64,000 bases of DNA from Candidatus Pseudomonas phytovorans. Lineage in GTDB: Bacteria; Pseudomonadota; Gammaproteobacteria; Pseudomonadales; Pseudomonadaceae. Under the pieces are notes generated by a model, which did no database searches, was not told where the DNA came from, and saw only the letters and a list, made by a program, of their open reading frames with translations. Of the stretch, positions 16,990-25,686 are shown piece by piece. Where the stretch lies: NCBI GenBank assembly GCA_029202525.1, contig CP119325.1:3136001-3200000 (forward strand), written 5' to 3'. The stretch's first letter is position 1; each line of letters begins with the position of its first letter. A program made the translations under genes and the position numbers.

Positions 16990-19476
16990 TCAGAGCGACC
17001 AGCGTACGGTCACCATGGCATTGCGCGGTTCACCATACAGGCTGTTGCCATAGTCGGTGTTTGAGCTGATGTCCTGATAGTAGGTCTTGTCAAAGATGTT
17101 GTTCAGGTTCAGCCGGACATTGACGTTTTCCGAGGCTTTGTAGCTGGCCATCAGGTCCACCAGCGTATAGGCTTTCTGTTCAATGTAGTAATCGTAAGGC
17201 GGCGGGCCGTCGAGGTCGTTGCTGCCCTTGTTGAAGACAGTGTTCTGCCCGTAGATGCCGCCACCGATGGTCCAGCGTTCAAAGCCCCCGGGCAGCTGAT
17301 AGCTGGTGAACAACTTGAATGTGTGCCGGGGGATATTGGTGCTGAACAGGCGGCCGACTTTGCGCGGGTCGGCGTCTTTGGTGTATTTGGCCGCAGCATA
17401 GGTGTAGCCGGCCCCCAGCTCCCAGCCTGGCGCCAGGGCGCCGTTAAGCTCCAGATCGATACCTTCGCTGCGCACGCTACCGGCTGCTTCGTAGCAGGTC
17501 GCACCGGCCGGCAGGCACTGGTTGGGGTTCAGCAGCTTGGCGCGGTTTTCCTGATCGATGCGGAATATTGCCGCGCTGGCATTCAGGCCACCATCGAAAT
17601 ACTCGCCCTTGATCCCGATCTCATAGTTTTTGCCTTCGATGGGCTTGAGCGCGCTGTTCTGTGTGTCCAGTTCGGTCTGCGGACGGAAAATATCGGTGTA
17701 GCTGACATACACAGAGTGATGCTGATCGAGGTCGTAAACGGCGCCGGCATAGCGGGTCAGGTGGCGCGTCACCTTGTTCGGCAGGCTGCTGGCGGAAGAC
17801 TTGCCTTCCCAGCGCGTGTCCACATCATATTCGTACCAGTCCAGGCGACCGCCGAGGATCAGCTTCAGCTCGTCGGTGAGGTTCAGCCGTGTGGTGAGAT
17901 AGGCGCCTTCCTGCTGGCTGGTGCGGTGCTGGGTCCAGGGGACGGCGCTGACATCCGGTTTCGGGATGCCGATGGGGCGGTACAGATTGGTGTTGGTCTT
18001 GATATCGGTCGGCAGGCCTTTGCCCTTGAACGTCAGGTCGCGCCGGCTGGCGCCTACCACCAGCTCATGGCTGCGGCCAAACAGTGCGAACGGCCCGGTG
18101 ATGTAAGCGTCGTAGCTGTTCTGTTGGTCCTCGTACTGGTAGCGGCCGATGTTCTGGTCGATCTCGACGTAGTCGGTTTCCCAGCTGCGCATCGGTAGCG
18201 AGCCCAGCATGTCGACGTCCGACCAGCTCTTGCTGGCCGACAGCAGCATTTTCCAGCTATTGGCAAAACGGTACTCCAGGCGGCTGAAGGCAGTGGTGTT
18301 GTCCTGGTCCCAGTACTCCCAGTCGCTGCCCAGGTAAGTCGATCGCTTGAGGTGCAGGTCGCTGCCGTCACGGGCCACCGGCAAGCCGCCCCAGGCGCTA
18401 TTGTTATTGGCGTTCTGGTTGGAGGCGCCGAAGGTGAAGGTGGCGTCCTCGTTCAGGTCGGCTTCGGTGATGGCGTAGAACACCGAGCGCTCGGAGCTGA
18501 CGAAATCCTGGAAGCTGTCCTTGGCCTGGTAGGCCGTGACGAAGCGACCGCGCAAGGTGCCACTTTCGTTGAGGGCGTTGGACGCATCGAACTCGGTACG
18601 GTAGTTGTCCCAGCTTCCTGCGCTGCCGGTGACGATCACGTGCGGGGTGGCAGTGGGGCGCTTGCGAATCATGTTCACCGCAGCGGCGGGGTTGCCCGAA
18701 CCCTGCATCAAACCGGTGGCGCCGCGTACCACTTCGACCCGGTCGAAGATTGCCATGTCGGGGCTGGAGTTCATGTCCCGCGAGAGGTAGTGGGACAGGT
18801 CGTTGGGCAGGCCGTCGGTCATCAGGTTTTCCACGGCGAAGCCGCGGGAGTAGAAGTTCACGCGTTGCGGACCGTCCTTGGTGATGGCGATCCCGGGGGT
18901 ATTCTTCAGCACATCTTCCAGAGTGCGCATGTTCTGGTCGTCCATGCGCTGGCGGGTCATGACGGTGATCGACTGCGGGGTTTCGCGGTTGGACAAGGCG
19001 ATCTTGGTCGCCGTGTCCATCGGGCCGGTGGTGTAGGAGCCGGTATCTTCGGTGGTTGCGCCCAGGCCCATGCCGGAGATGTTGGTCGCCCCGAGTTCGA
19101 GCGCCGCATCGCTCTGGAGCCTGACCAGGCTGTAGCGCCCAATGCCCTCCTTGCGTGCCTGTAAACCGCTGTTGCCGAGCAACCGGTCGATGCCTTCTTC
19201 AAAGGAAAAGCGGCCTTGGATACCTGCAGTGTGCAAGCCCTGGGTTTGTGCCGAGCCAAACGACAAGGTCACGCCGTTGGCGGCGGCAAACTGGCTGAGC
19301 GCGACATCCAGCGGCCCGGCCGCGATGTTGTACTCGGCCAGTTCGCTGGTTTGCGCGGCCCAGGCTGGCTGGGCGATGGCGCAGGCCCCCAGGGCGCCGC
19401 CGAGGCTGATGCGCAGTAAAGTAGAGTTGAGCTGCAACCGCAGGGCGGCGCTGTAAAGGGGGCGTGTGTGGCTCAT
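16990..19476 (-). CDS. TonB-dependent siderophore receptor with N-terminal signalling domain
   Basis: 828 residues: a long signal peptide (about 1-40, ending AWAA), a secretin/TonB short N-terminal (STN) domain (about 45-100), a plug domain and a 22-strand barrel ending VTVRWSL. The STN domain marks receptors that signal through a FecR-like anti-sigma to a FecI-like sigma, and both partner genes lie just upstream. The sequence resembles FpvA/FhuE-type hydroxamate or pyoverdine receptors; the ligand cannot be told. It ends near a bidirectional terminator shared with bcsC. Confidence 0.9.
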   Translation of the reverse strand: MSHTRPLYSAALRLQLNSTLLRISLGGALGACAIAQPAWAAQTSELAEYNIAAGPLDVALSQFAAANGVTLSFGSAQTQGLHTAGIQGRFSFEEGIDRLLGNSGLQARKEGIGRYSLVRLQSDAALELGATNISGMGLGATTEDTGSYTTGPMDTATKIALSNRETPQSITVMTRQRMDDQNMRTLEDVLKNTPGIAITKDGPQRVNFYSRGFAVENLMTDGLPNDLSHYLSRDMNSSPDMAIFDRVEVVRGATGLMQGSGNPAAAVNMIRKRPTATPHVIVTGSAGSWDNYRTEFDASNALNESGTLRGRFVTAYQAKDSFQDFVSSERSVFYAITEADLNEDATFTFGASNQNANNNSAWGGLPVARDGSDLHLKRSTYLGSDWEYWDQDNTTAFSRLEYRFANSWKMLLSASKSWSDVDMLGSLPMRSWETDYVEIDQNIGRYQYEDQQNSYDAYITGPFALFGRSHELVVGASRRDLTFKGKGLPTDIKTNTNLYRPIGIPKPDVSAVPWTQHRTSQQEGAYLTTRLNLTDELKLILGGRLDWYEYDVDTRWEGKSSASSLPNKVTRHLTRYAGAVYDLDQHHSVYVSYTDIFRPQTELDTQNSALKPIEGKNYEIGIKGEYFDGGLNASAAIFRIDQENRAKLLNPNQCLPAGATCYEAAGSVRSEGIDLELNGALAPGWELGAGYTYAAAKYTKDADPRKVGRLFSTNIPRHTFKLFTSYQLPGGFERWTIGGGIYGQNTVFNKGSNDLDGPPPYDYYIEQKAYTLVDLMASYKASENVNVRLNLNNIFDKTYYQDISSNTDYGNSLYGEPRNAMVTVRWSL

Positions 19477-19588
19477 GTGACTTCCTATTGCCGTGGCAGT
19501 AAAGGCGGCTGACAGACCGCTCTACTGATGAGCCGAACGAAAAAAGGAATCGGCAAGATGATTTTCGATCTGGCCACGGCGCTGCCGA

Positions 19589-20557
19589 TTACGCTTCTAC
19601 GCGCACCCAATACCGTGAGAAACGGCGCACCCGCACTGGCAGCGACACCTGCAGGTTGGCGAGGATGCCGTCGCTGTCTTCCAGGTTGAACGCCCCGGAA
19701 ATGCGCAGGTCCGCTACCCTGTCGGCGCAGCCCAGGTAGCCGGGCCGATAACGGGCCAGTTCATGAACAAAGTCGCCCAGGCGCCAGTCGATGGCCACCA
19801 GCACCCCTTGAGCCCAGGCACTGCCCTCGACTGAAAGCAGGCGCAGGTTGCCGAGTTGCGTCGAGCCGAAGGTCAAGGCCTGGCCTTCCTCCACCCGTTG
19901 CACCTGATGGGGCGCATCATGCGGGCGAACCTCCACGGCATGACGCTGCACCTCTACGGTGCTGAAGCCGGCATGCAGGCGCACGTCGAATTGGGTGCCT
20001 AGGGCGAGCACGCGACCGTGCGGCGTTTCTACCGACAACGGGCGAGTGGGAGGGCGGTCGGCGGCGGTTGTGATCAGCACCTCGCCCTGACGCAGCAGGA
20101 TCAGTCGCTGCTCGGCGCTGTAGGCGATATCGACGCGAGTGTTGGTGTTCAGTTGCAGGCGGCTGCCGTCTGGCAGGGTGACCTGGCGACGTTCCCCGGT
20201 GCGGGTTGCGAAGTCGGCACTGTAGGGCGATATTCGATAGCCGCCGAACAGCGTCGCACCCGTGGCCAGCAGCATCAGTAACTTGAGGCCGTGCCGGCGC
20301 TGTACGCCGGCTTCGGTCAGCACCGGCAATGCTACGTCGCTGGGCATGCCGCGCAGTTGCTGCTGGAGCTTTTCAATCCGGCCCCAGGCTTTGGCATGTT
20401 CGGGGTCGGCCGCCAGCCAGTTTCGCCAGGCCAGCTGTTGCTCGGGGCTGACTTCGGCGTCGTTGAGGGCCAGGTACCACCCCACCGCCGCTTGCAGATG
20501 GACCTTGAGCGGCGGGCGCTCCGCCAGCCTGTTCAATCGTCCATCAACAGGATGCAT
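19589..20557 (-). CDS. FecR-like anti-sigma factor / sigma regulator
   Basis: 322 residues with an N-terminal DUF4880 domain (about 25-65, YLALNDAEVSPEQQLAWRNWLAADPEH), one membrane helix (about 90-108, LKLLMLLATGATLFGGY), a FecR domain (TRTGERRQVTLPDGSRLQLNTNT) and a C-terminal periplasmic part that contacts the receptor STN domain. It overlaps the sigma gene by 25 bases and precedes the receptor, a complete cell-surface signalling triad. Confidence 0.9.
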   Translation of the reverse strand: MHPVDGRLNRLAERPPLKVHLQAAVGWYLALNDAEVSPEQQLAWRNWLAADPEHAKAWGRIEKLQQQLRGMPSDVALPVLTEAGVQRRHGLKLLMLLATGATLFGGYRISPYSADFATRTGERRQVTLPDGSRLQLNTNTRVDIAYSAEQRLILLRQGEVLITTAADRPPTRPLSVETPHGRVLALGTQFDVRLHAGFSTVEVQRHAVEVRPHDAPHQVQRVEEGQALTFGSTQLGNLRLLSVEGSAWAQGVLVAIDWRLGDFVHELARYRPGYLGCADRVADLRISGAFNLEDSDGILANLQVSLPVRVRRFSRYWVRVEA

Positions 20558-21045
20558 TGCATCAGCGCCTTACCCAAGTGATTTTTGACCGTTGTCACCG
20601 ACAGCCCCAGCTGTTTGCCGACCTGCACGTAGCTGAGGCCTTCGAGTTGCACCAGGAGGAAGATCTGTCGGGTGCGGGCGCCGAGGCCGTCGAGCAGGGT
20701 ATCGATGGCCATCAGGGATTCGATGATCAGATGATGCGTTTCCGGGGATAACTGCAACGGCTCCGGGCGGGCCGCCAAGGCTTCCAGATAGGCACGTTCG
20801 AGGGTTTGTCGTCGGGCCTTGTCGATCAGCAAGCCACGGGCAATGGTTGCCAGGAAATGGCGGGGTTCGCGCAGCACCGGCAGTTGGCGCAAGGAGAGCA
20901 TGCGCATGAACGTATCCTGAGCGAGATCCGCTGCATCGGCGCTGTTGCCGGTGCGGGTACGTAACCAGCTTTTCAGCCAGCCGTGGTGCTGTCCGTAAAG
21001 ATGTTCGATATTCACTGGTGATGACGTGCTGATCCCTGCGCCCAT
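20533..21045 (-). CDS. ECF sigma factor, FecI family
   Basis: 170 residues with sigma region 2 (NSADAADLAQDTFMRML) and region 4 helix-turn-helix (LSYVQVGKQLGLSVTTVKNHLGKAL), typical for FecI-like iron-starvation sigma factors. It should drive the downstream receptor gene when the siderophore binds. A Fur box lies 20-38 bp before the ATG, so expression should follow iron limitation. Confidence 0.92.
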   Translation of the reverse strand: MGAGISTSSPVNIEHLYGQHHGWLKSWLRTRTGNSADAADLAQDTFMRMLSLRQLPVLREPRHFLATIARGLLIDKARRQTLERAYLEALAARPEPLQLSPETHHLIIESLMAIDTLLDGLGARTRQIFLLVQLEGLSYVQVGKQLGLSVTTVKNHLGKALMQCILLMDD

Positions 21046-21064
21046 ACAATCAATCGCTGCAAAC

Positions 21065-21083
21065 GATAATATGTCTCATTATT
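21065..21083 (-). promoter_or_regulatory. Fur box upstream of the FecI-like sigma gene
   Basis: GATAATATGTCTCATTATT matches the 19-bp Fur consensus at about 13 positions, with both outer arms (GATAAT / CATTAT) nearly intact. It lies between the divergent sigma gene (start 21045) and the diguanylate cyclase (start 21165), so it could affect both. Confidence 0.6.
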
Positions 21084-21164
21084 GACGATGTCGCGGGTTA
21101 TGACAATCGGTGATCTGCTTCCAGCTACAGTGTCTTATTGGTATGGATCCGGGAGTTAGTGCGT

Positions 21165-22103
21165 ATGTCCGATGCAAGCGAGTTTGTTAATGACAGTGAG
21201 GTGTACAGAACCTTGCTGGAGTCGACCAAGGCCATTCCCTGGAAGATTGACTGGGGCACAATGAAATTTGCCTATATCGGCCCTCAGATCGAGGCGTTGC
21301 TGGGCTGGAGTCCTGAAAGTTGGGTGAGCGTGGAGGACTGGGCGATGCGCATGCATCCAGAAGACCGCGAATATGTAGTGAATTTCTGCGTGACACAATC
21401 CCAGGCTGGTGCGGACCATGAGGCAGACTACCGAGCGCTGACCAAGGACAATGGCTATGTGTGGATTCGCGACGTTGTGCACGTGATGCGCAATAACAGG
21501 GGCGAGGTTGATGCGCTGGTCGGCTTCATGTTTGACATCAGCGAACGCAAGAAAACCGAGGATCAACTGTTGAGCTTGCAGAAAGAGCTAGAGGCTCTTT
21601 CGTTCAAGGACGGGTTGACGAATATCGCCAACCGCCGCCGCTTCGATAGCGCTTTCGAGCTGGAGTGGGAACGTGCGCGCCGCGAGCGCAGGCCACTGTC
21701 ACTGCTGATGTTTGACGTTGATTTTTTCAAGCAGTACAACGATTTGTACGGCCATATCCAAGGCGACAAATGTTTGGTTGCGATTGCCCAGACGCTGAGT
21801 CTGGCATTGGACGGCCCCCGTGATCTTGTGGCTCGCTATGGAGGCGAAGAGTTTGTCGTGCTGCTCCCAGGGGCCGATGCCGAGACGGCGCGTAAAGTTG
21901 CTGAACGCTGCCAGCGGTTGATTCAAAAGCAGTCCATCGTGCATGCGCTTTCGCCACATGGCCACCGCGTCACTGTCAGCATAGGAGCAGGTTCGATTCT
22001 GCCCGGTGATCGCGAGAAGCCTACAGAGTTCATCAAAGCCGTCGACCAGCAGCTATACGCAGCCAAAAAAAATGGGCGGCACCGCACTGAATATGTGCAG
22101 TAG
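21165..22103 (+). CDS. PAS-GGDEF diguanylate cyclase
   Basis: 312 residues from the ATG at 21165, chosen because GGGAG lies 9 bases upstream (a TTG at 21138 is in frame but lacks a site). A PAS/PAC sensor (about 12-135, YIGPQIEALLGWSPESW...MHPEDREYV) is followed by a short coiled linker and a GGDEF domain with an intact active site GGEEF (about 226). The usual upstream inhibitory RxxD site reads GPRD, so product inhibition is probably absent. No membrane segments: cytosolic. It could supply c-di-GMP to BcsA/BcsE, but that link is inference from proximity. Confidence 0.9.
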   Translation: MSDASEFVNDSEVYRTLLESTKAIPWKIDWGTMKFAYIGPQIEALLGWSPESWVSVEDWAMRMHPEDREYVVNFCVTQSQAGADHEADYRALTKDNGYVWIRDVVHVMRNNRGEVDALVGFMFDISERKKTEDQLLSLQKELEALSFKDGLTNIANRRRFDSAFELEWERARRERRPLSLLMFDVDFFKQYNDLYGHIQGDKCLVAIAQTLSLALDGPRDLVARYGGEEFVVLLPGADAETARKVAERCQRLIQKQSIVHALSPHGHRVTVSIGAGSILPGDREKPTEFIKAVDQQLYAAKKNGRHRTEYVQ

Positions 22104-22151
22104 GCGGGGTTAGTTTGCTGGTCTGCAGTTGAAAGGGCACACAAACAAGCG

Positions 22152-23240
22152 TCACTTCCCGCTGGTCACCCGGGTCCACAGCCGGGTACTCGCGCGCATC
22201 CCCGCCGGCGACAAGGTCTTGATCGGGAACAGCGTATCGAGCACCGATTCGGGTGGGTAGACCGCCGGATTGTCGCGCAGCTCAGGCGTGATGTACGCAA
22301 GCGACGCCGCATTGCCGTTGGGGTACTTCACCGTATTGCTGATGTTGGCGATAACCTTTGGCTCCAGCAGGTAGTTCAGGTACGCATAGCCATTTTCCCG
22401 GTGCGGCGCTCCCTTGGGCATCACCACCATGTCCACCGCCACTGTCGACCCCTCGCGCGGAATGCTGTAGCCCACGTTCACACCGTTGCCTGCCTGCTGC
22501 GCGCTGCCCATGGCCTGCAGCACATCGCCGCTGAAACCGATCGCGACGCAGATGTTGCCATTGGCCAGGTCGCTGACGTATTTGGACTGGTGGAAATAGC
22601 TGATGTAGGGCCGCACCGCCAGCAAGGCTGCCTCGGCCTTTTTCAGGTCCTCTGGGTTCTCGCTGTGCGGGTCCAGGCCCAGGGTTTTGAGGGTGATCGA
22701 GATGATCTGCGTCGGGTTGTCGAGGAACGCCACGCCGCACTGGCTCAGCTTCTGGATGTTTTCCGGTTTGAACAGCAGGCTCCAGGACTGCGTCACCTCT
22801 GTGCTGCCGAAAATGGCCTTGATCTTGTCGGCGTTGTAGCCGATGCCGGTGGTGACCCACATATACGGGATCGCATAGCGGTTGCCCGGGTCGCTCGCCT
22901 CCAGGATCTTCATCAGCTTGGGGTCGAGGTTGTGCCAGCCAGGCAGCTTGCTGCGGTCCAGCTCCTCGATGGCACCCGCCTTGATCAGCCGCGGCAGGAA
23001 ATGGTTGGACGGGCTCACCAGGTCGTAGCCACTGTTGCCGGTCATCAGCTTGGCTTCGGTGGTCTCATTGCTGTCGATCAGGTCGTAGGTAGTCTGAACG
23101 CCTGTGCGCCGGGTGAACTCGGCCAGGGTGTCGTCGGCAATGTAGCCGCTCCAGTTGGCAATGTTGACCCGTTCTTCGGCCTGCACTGCCGCAGCCAGTA
23201 ACGCCGAGGACAACAGGGCCACGCAAGTGTGCTTGATCAT
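22152..23240 (-). CDS. Polyamine-type periplasmic binding protein (PotF/SpuD family)
   Basis: 362 residues from ATG 23240, where a signal peptide begins (MIKHTCVALLSSALLAAAVQA). The mature part starts with VNIANWSGYIADDTL and carries the PotF-family pattern, including TTGIGYNADKIKAIFG. It should bind putrescine, spermidine or a related amine in the periplasm. No permease or ATPase genes adjoin it, so it either serves a transporter elsewhere or works as a sensor. It lies 41 bp downstream of a flavin amine oxidase gene in the same direction, probably one transcript. Confidence 0.88.
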   Translation of the reverse strand: MIKHTCVALLSSALLAAAVQAEERVNIANWSGYIADDTLAEFTRRTGVQTTYDLIDSNETTEAKLMTGNSGYDLVSPSNHFLPRLIKAGAIEELDRSKLPGWHNLDPKLMKILEASDPGNRYAIPYMWVTTGIGYNADKIKAIFGSTEVTQSWSLLFKPENIQKLSQCGVAFLDNPTQIISITLKTLGLDPHSENPEDLKKAEAALLAVRPYISYFHQSKYVSDLANGNICVAIGFSGDVLQAMGSAQQAGNGVNVGYSIPREGSTVAVDMVVMPKGAPHRENGYAYLNYLLEPKVIANISNTVKYPNGNAASLAYITPELRDNPAVYPPESVLDTLFPIKTLSPAGMRASTRLWTRVTSGK

Positions 23241-23281
23241 GGAATAGCGCTCTTGTTGTTGTTTGCGAGGAAATTGAAGTG

Positions 23282-24583
23282 TCAGCGTTCCAGCCGTGCA
23301 CGGCGTACTTCCCAGGCCATGCGCACCTTGGCGCCCAGGTCGAAGAACGGTCTGGGAGGCAGGTAGCCAGGGCTGGCCTGGGCCAGCACATCGCCGAGCA
23401 AGGGCGAGTCGACACCGAGAGCCATTTCGACCAGCAGCCGGCCCCACAAGGTGCCGCGGGCAACGCCGGATCCATTGCAGCCCGCCACGGCATGCAGGCC
23501 GTCCGCGACCCGGGCGAAATACGGCTCACCTGTACGGGTGCCGCTGAGGTGGCCGGTCCAGGTGTATTCGAGGTCTTGCGCGGTGATGCCGGGGAAGCGC
23601 TTCTGCAAACCCAGCAGGTGTGCACCTTGGCGCACTGCCAGGCCATGTCGGTCGATGTCGTGCTGACGATACTCCACGGTGTTGCGAATCAGCAGGCGTC
23701 GCCCGGGCAGCAGGCGCAGGGTGCAGCCGCCCGGTAAGGTAGACAGCACGCCCCAGCCCTGTTCGTCGAACAGTTGCTGCCAATGCGCATAGGTCAGCGG
23801 GCGGGTGATGCTTGCACTCAACTCCAGTGGGAAAGTGCCGCTGCGCTTGAGCCCGACCCTGGGCAGGAACGCACCGACACAGGCCAGTACCTGCCGGGCC
23901 TCGACCTCGCCACCCTCGGTGCGGGCAGTCCAGCCCTTGCCCGGGCGACGGCGCAGGTCGGTCACAGCGCTTTGCTCGAAGACGTCCACCTGCGCTGGCA
24001 GGCTGTCGGCCAGCCCTTTGACGTAGCGCGCCGGCTGCATCAGGCCGTTGCCGCCAGCACAATGGATCGCGCGTGAATAGAACGCGGTACCGAGGCGCCG
24101 TTGCAGCGCGCCCCCCTCGTGGTAGCTTGCCTGGGCGCCCACGGCGCACAGCGTTTCCAGCGCCTGCTCGGCGTGCTGCAAGTGTGCAGGCTCGTGCACC
24201 GCGAAGTGGTAGCCGTTGTCGCTGAGCTCGCAGTCGATTGCCAGCTCCGCGATTCGCTGGCGCACTTCATTACCCGCTGCGACACCGATGCGCGAGGCGA
24301 CCTGATAACCGGAAAAACCTGGGGTACCGATCAGTTCGCCAGCACTGGGCAGCTCATGGCTGACCACAAAGCCTGAGTTGCGTGCCGAAGCGCCCTGGGC
24401 GACCCGCTGGCGCTCCAGCAGCACGATCCGCTGCGACGGAAAACGCCGCGCCAGGGCGTGGGCTGCTGACAGGCCGGTAATGCCCCCGCCGATGATCAGC
24501 CAATCGGCCTTGTGCGTGCCTTGCAGGCGCGGCCGCTGCGGTGATTCACCGGCCAGCGCAATCCAGCCACAGTGGTTGTTCAT
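23282..24583 (-). CDS. FAD-dependent amine/amino acid oxidoreductase (DAO family, PuuB/OrdL-like)
   Basis: 433 residues with an N-terminal FAD dinucleotide fold (DWLIIGGGITGLSAAHAL, about 27-44) and the DAO-family end (GCNGSGVARGTLWGRLLVEM). Members such as gamma-glutamylputrescine oxidase deaminate polyamine conjugates; co-location with a PotF-like protein supports an amine substrate. The ATG has an AAGGAG site. It is divergent from a LysR regulator 134 bp away, which is the likely controller. Confidence 0.87.
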   Translation of the reverse strand: MNNHCGWIALAGESPQRPRLQGTHKADWLIIGGGITGLSAAHALARRFPSQRIVLLERQRVAQGASARNSGFVVSHELPSAGELIGTPGFSGYQVASRIGVAAGNEVRQRIAELAIDCELSDNGYHFAVHEPAHLQHAEQALETLCAVGAQASYHEGGALQRRLGTAFYSRAIHCAGGNGLMQPARYVKGLADSLPAQVDVFEQSAVTDLRRRPGKGWTARTEGGEVEARQVLACVGAFLPRVGLKRSGTFPLELSASITRPLTYAHWQQLFDEQGWGVLSTLPGGCTLRLLPGRRLLIRNTVEYRQHDIDRHGLAVRQGAHLLGLQKRFPGITAQDLEYTWTGHLSGTRTGEPYFARVADGLHAVAGCNGSGVARGTLWGRLLVEMALGVDSPLLGDVLAQASPGYLPPRPFFDLGAKVRMAWEVRRARLER

Positions 24584-24717
24584 TGCGTGCTACTCCTTCA
24601 GTATCGATGCACAGGCGTTATTGGCTACTGCCCGCGAAACCGCGTCTTGCCTCCAATTTAAAGGGGTAAAAGCGCAATTTCTAACGCTAATAATTCATTC
24701 ATCCATTCGGAATTTGC

Positions 24718-25656
24718 ATGGATAAGAACCTTCGCGTACCGTCATTGCAGGCGCTGCAGGCCCTGGTCCGGGTAGCTGACACCAGCAACTTCACCGAGGC
24801 TGCGCGCCAGTTGCACCTGACCCAGAGCGCCATCAGCCGGCAGATCCAGCAACTGGAGGAGCATTTCCAGACCACGTTGTTCGACCGCACCAGCCGCAAG
24901 GTCGCGCTGACCGCCCATGGGCACGAGGTGTATGGGGTGGCAAAGGGGATGTTGCAAACCCTGCGCACGCTGGAGGAAAAGCTGGCGCCAACGCCACGGG
25001 ACCGCCCGTTTCGCGTGCGCATGTTCGTATCGCTGGCAGTACGCTGGCTGCTGCCCCGGCTGACCTCGTTCTACGCACTTAACCCAGGCCTGACCCTTTC
25101 TATCGAAACGGTCGGCGGCGATTTGGTAGACACCGGCGGCGACTGCGACGCGTACGTGCTGTACCTGCCGGGCGGCCTTGACGAGCGCCCGCTGACGCCG
25201 CTGTTCGACGAGTACCTGATCCCTGTTTGCGCCCCCGTGCTGGGCGACGGCCGCGCCCCTCCGCAGTGTGCTGCGGAGCTCGCCGGGCATGCGCTGATCC
25301 ACGGCTCCACCTCGCGCTACGAATGGACCCTGTGGCTCAAGGCCCAACAGGCCCCGGCCGAGCACAAGTACCAGGACCTGTTGTTCAACCTTGACGACCT
25401 GGCACTGGACGCGGCTGCCCGAGGCATGGGCATCGCCATGACCGACCGAATGCTGGCCCACGATGCTCTGGTGCGCGGCGACCTGGTGGTGCCCTTCGGC
25501 GAGGCGCTGAAAACAGGCGGCGTATACGCCCTGTGGCTGCGGGACAGCGGCGTTGCCCACCCCGCGTGCCAAGCCGTGTTGAAGTGGTTCGAGGAGCAAG
25601 TGGAACAGACCGTTCTGCCGGTGAAGCGCCCCCCGCAGCATCCGCCGCGCAACTGA
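24718..25656 (+). CDS. LysR-family transcriptional regulator
   Basis: 312 residues with a LysR helix-turn-helix (about 8-66, LQALVRVADTSNFTEAARQLHLTQSAISRQIQQLE) and a substrate-binding domain resembling the GcvA group (FVSLAVRWLLPRLTSFYALNPGL). Divergent from the amine oxidase/binding protein pair, so probably its activator. It ends 30 bp from the convergent reductase-M24 fusion gene. Confidence 0.9.
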   Translation: MDKNLRVPSLQALQALVRVADTSNFTEAARQLHLTQSAISRQIQQLEEHFQTTLFDRTSRKVALTAHGHEVYGVAKGMLQTLRTLEEKLAPTPRDRPFRVRMFVSLAVRWLLPRLTSFYALNPGLTLSIETVGGDLVDTGGDCDAYVLYLPGGLDERPLTPLFDEYLIPVCAPVLGDGRAPPQCAAELAGHALIHGSTSRYEWTLWLKAQQAPAEHKYQDLLFNLDDLALDAAARGMGIAMTDRMLAHDALVRGDLVVPFGEALKTGGVYALWLRDSGVAHPACQAVLKWFEEQVEQTVLPVKRPPQHPPRN

Positions 25657-25686
25657 AAACCGTGCCTGTAATCATCGCAGGTGCGG

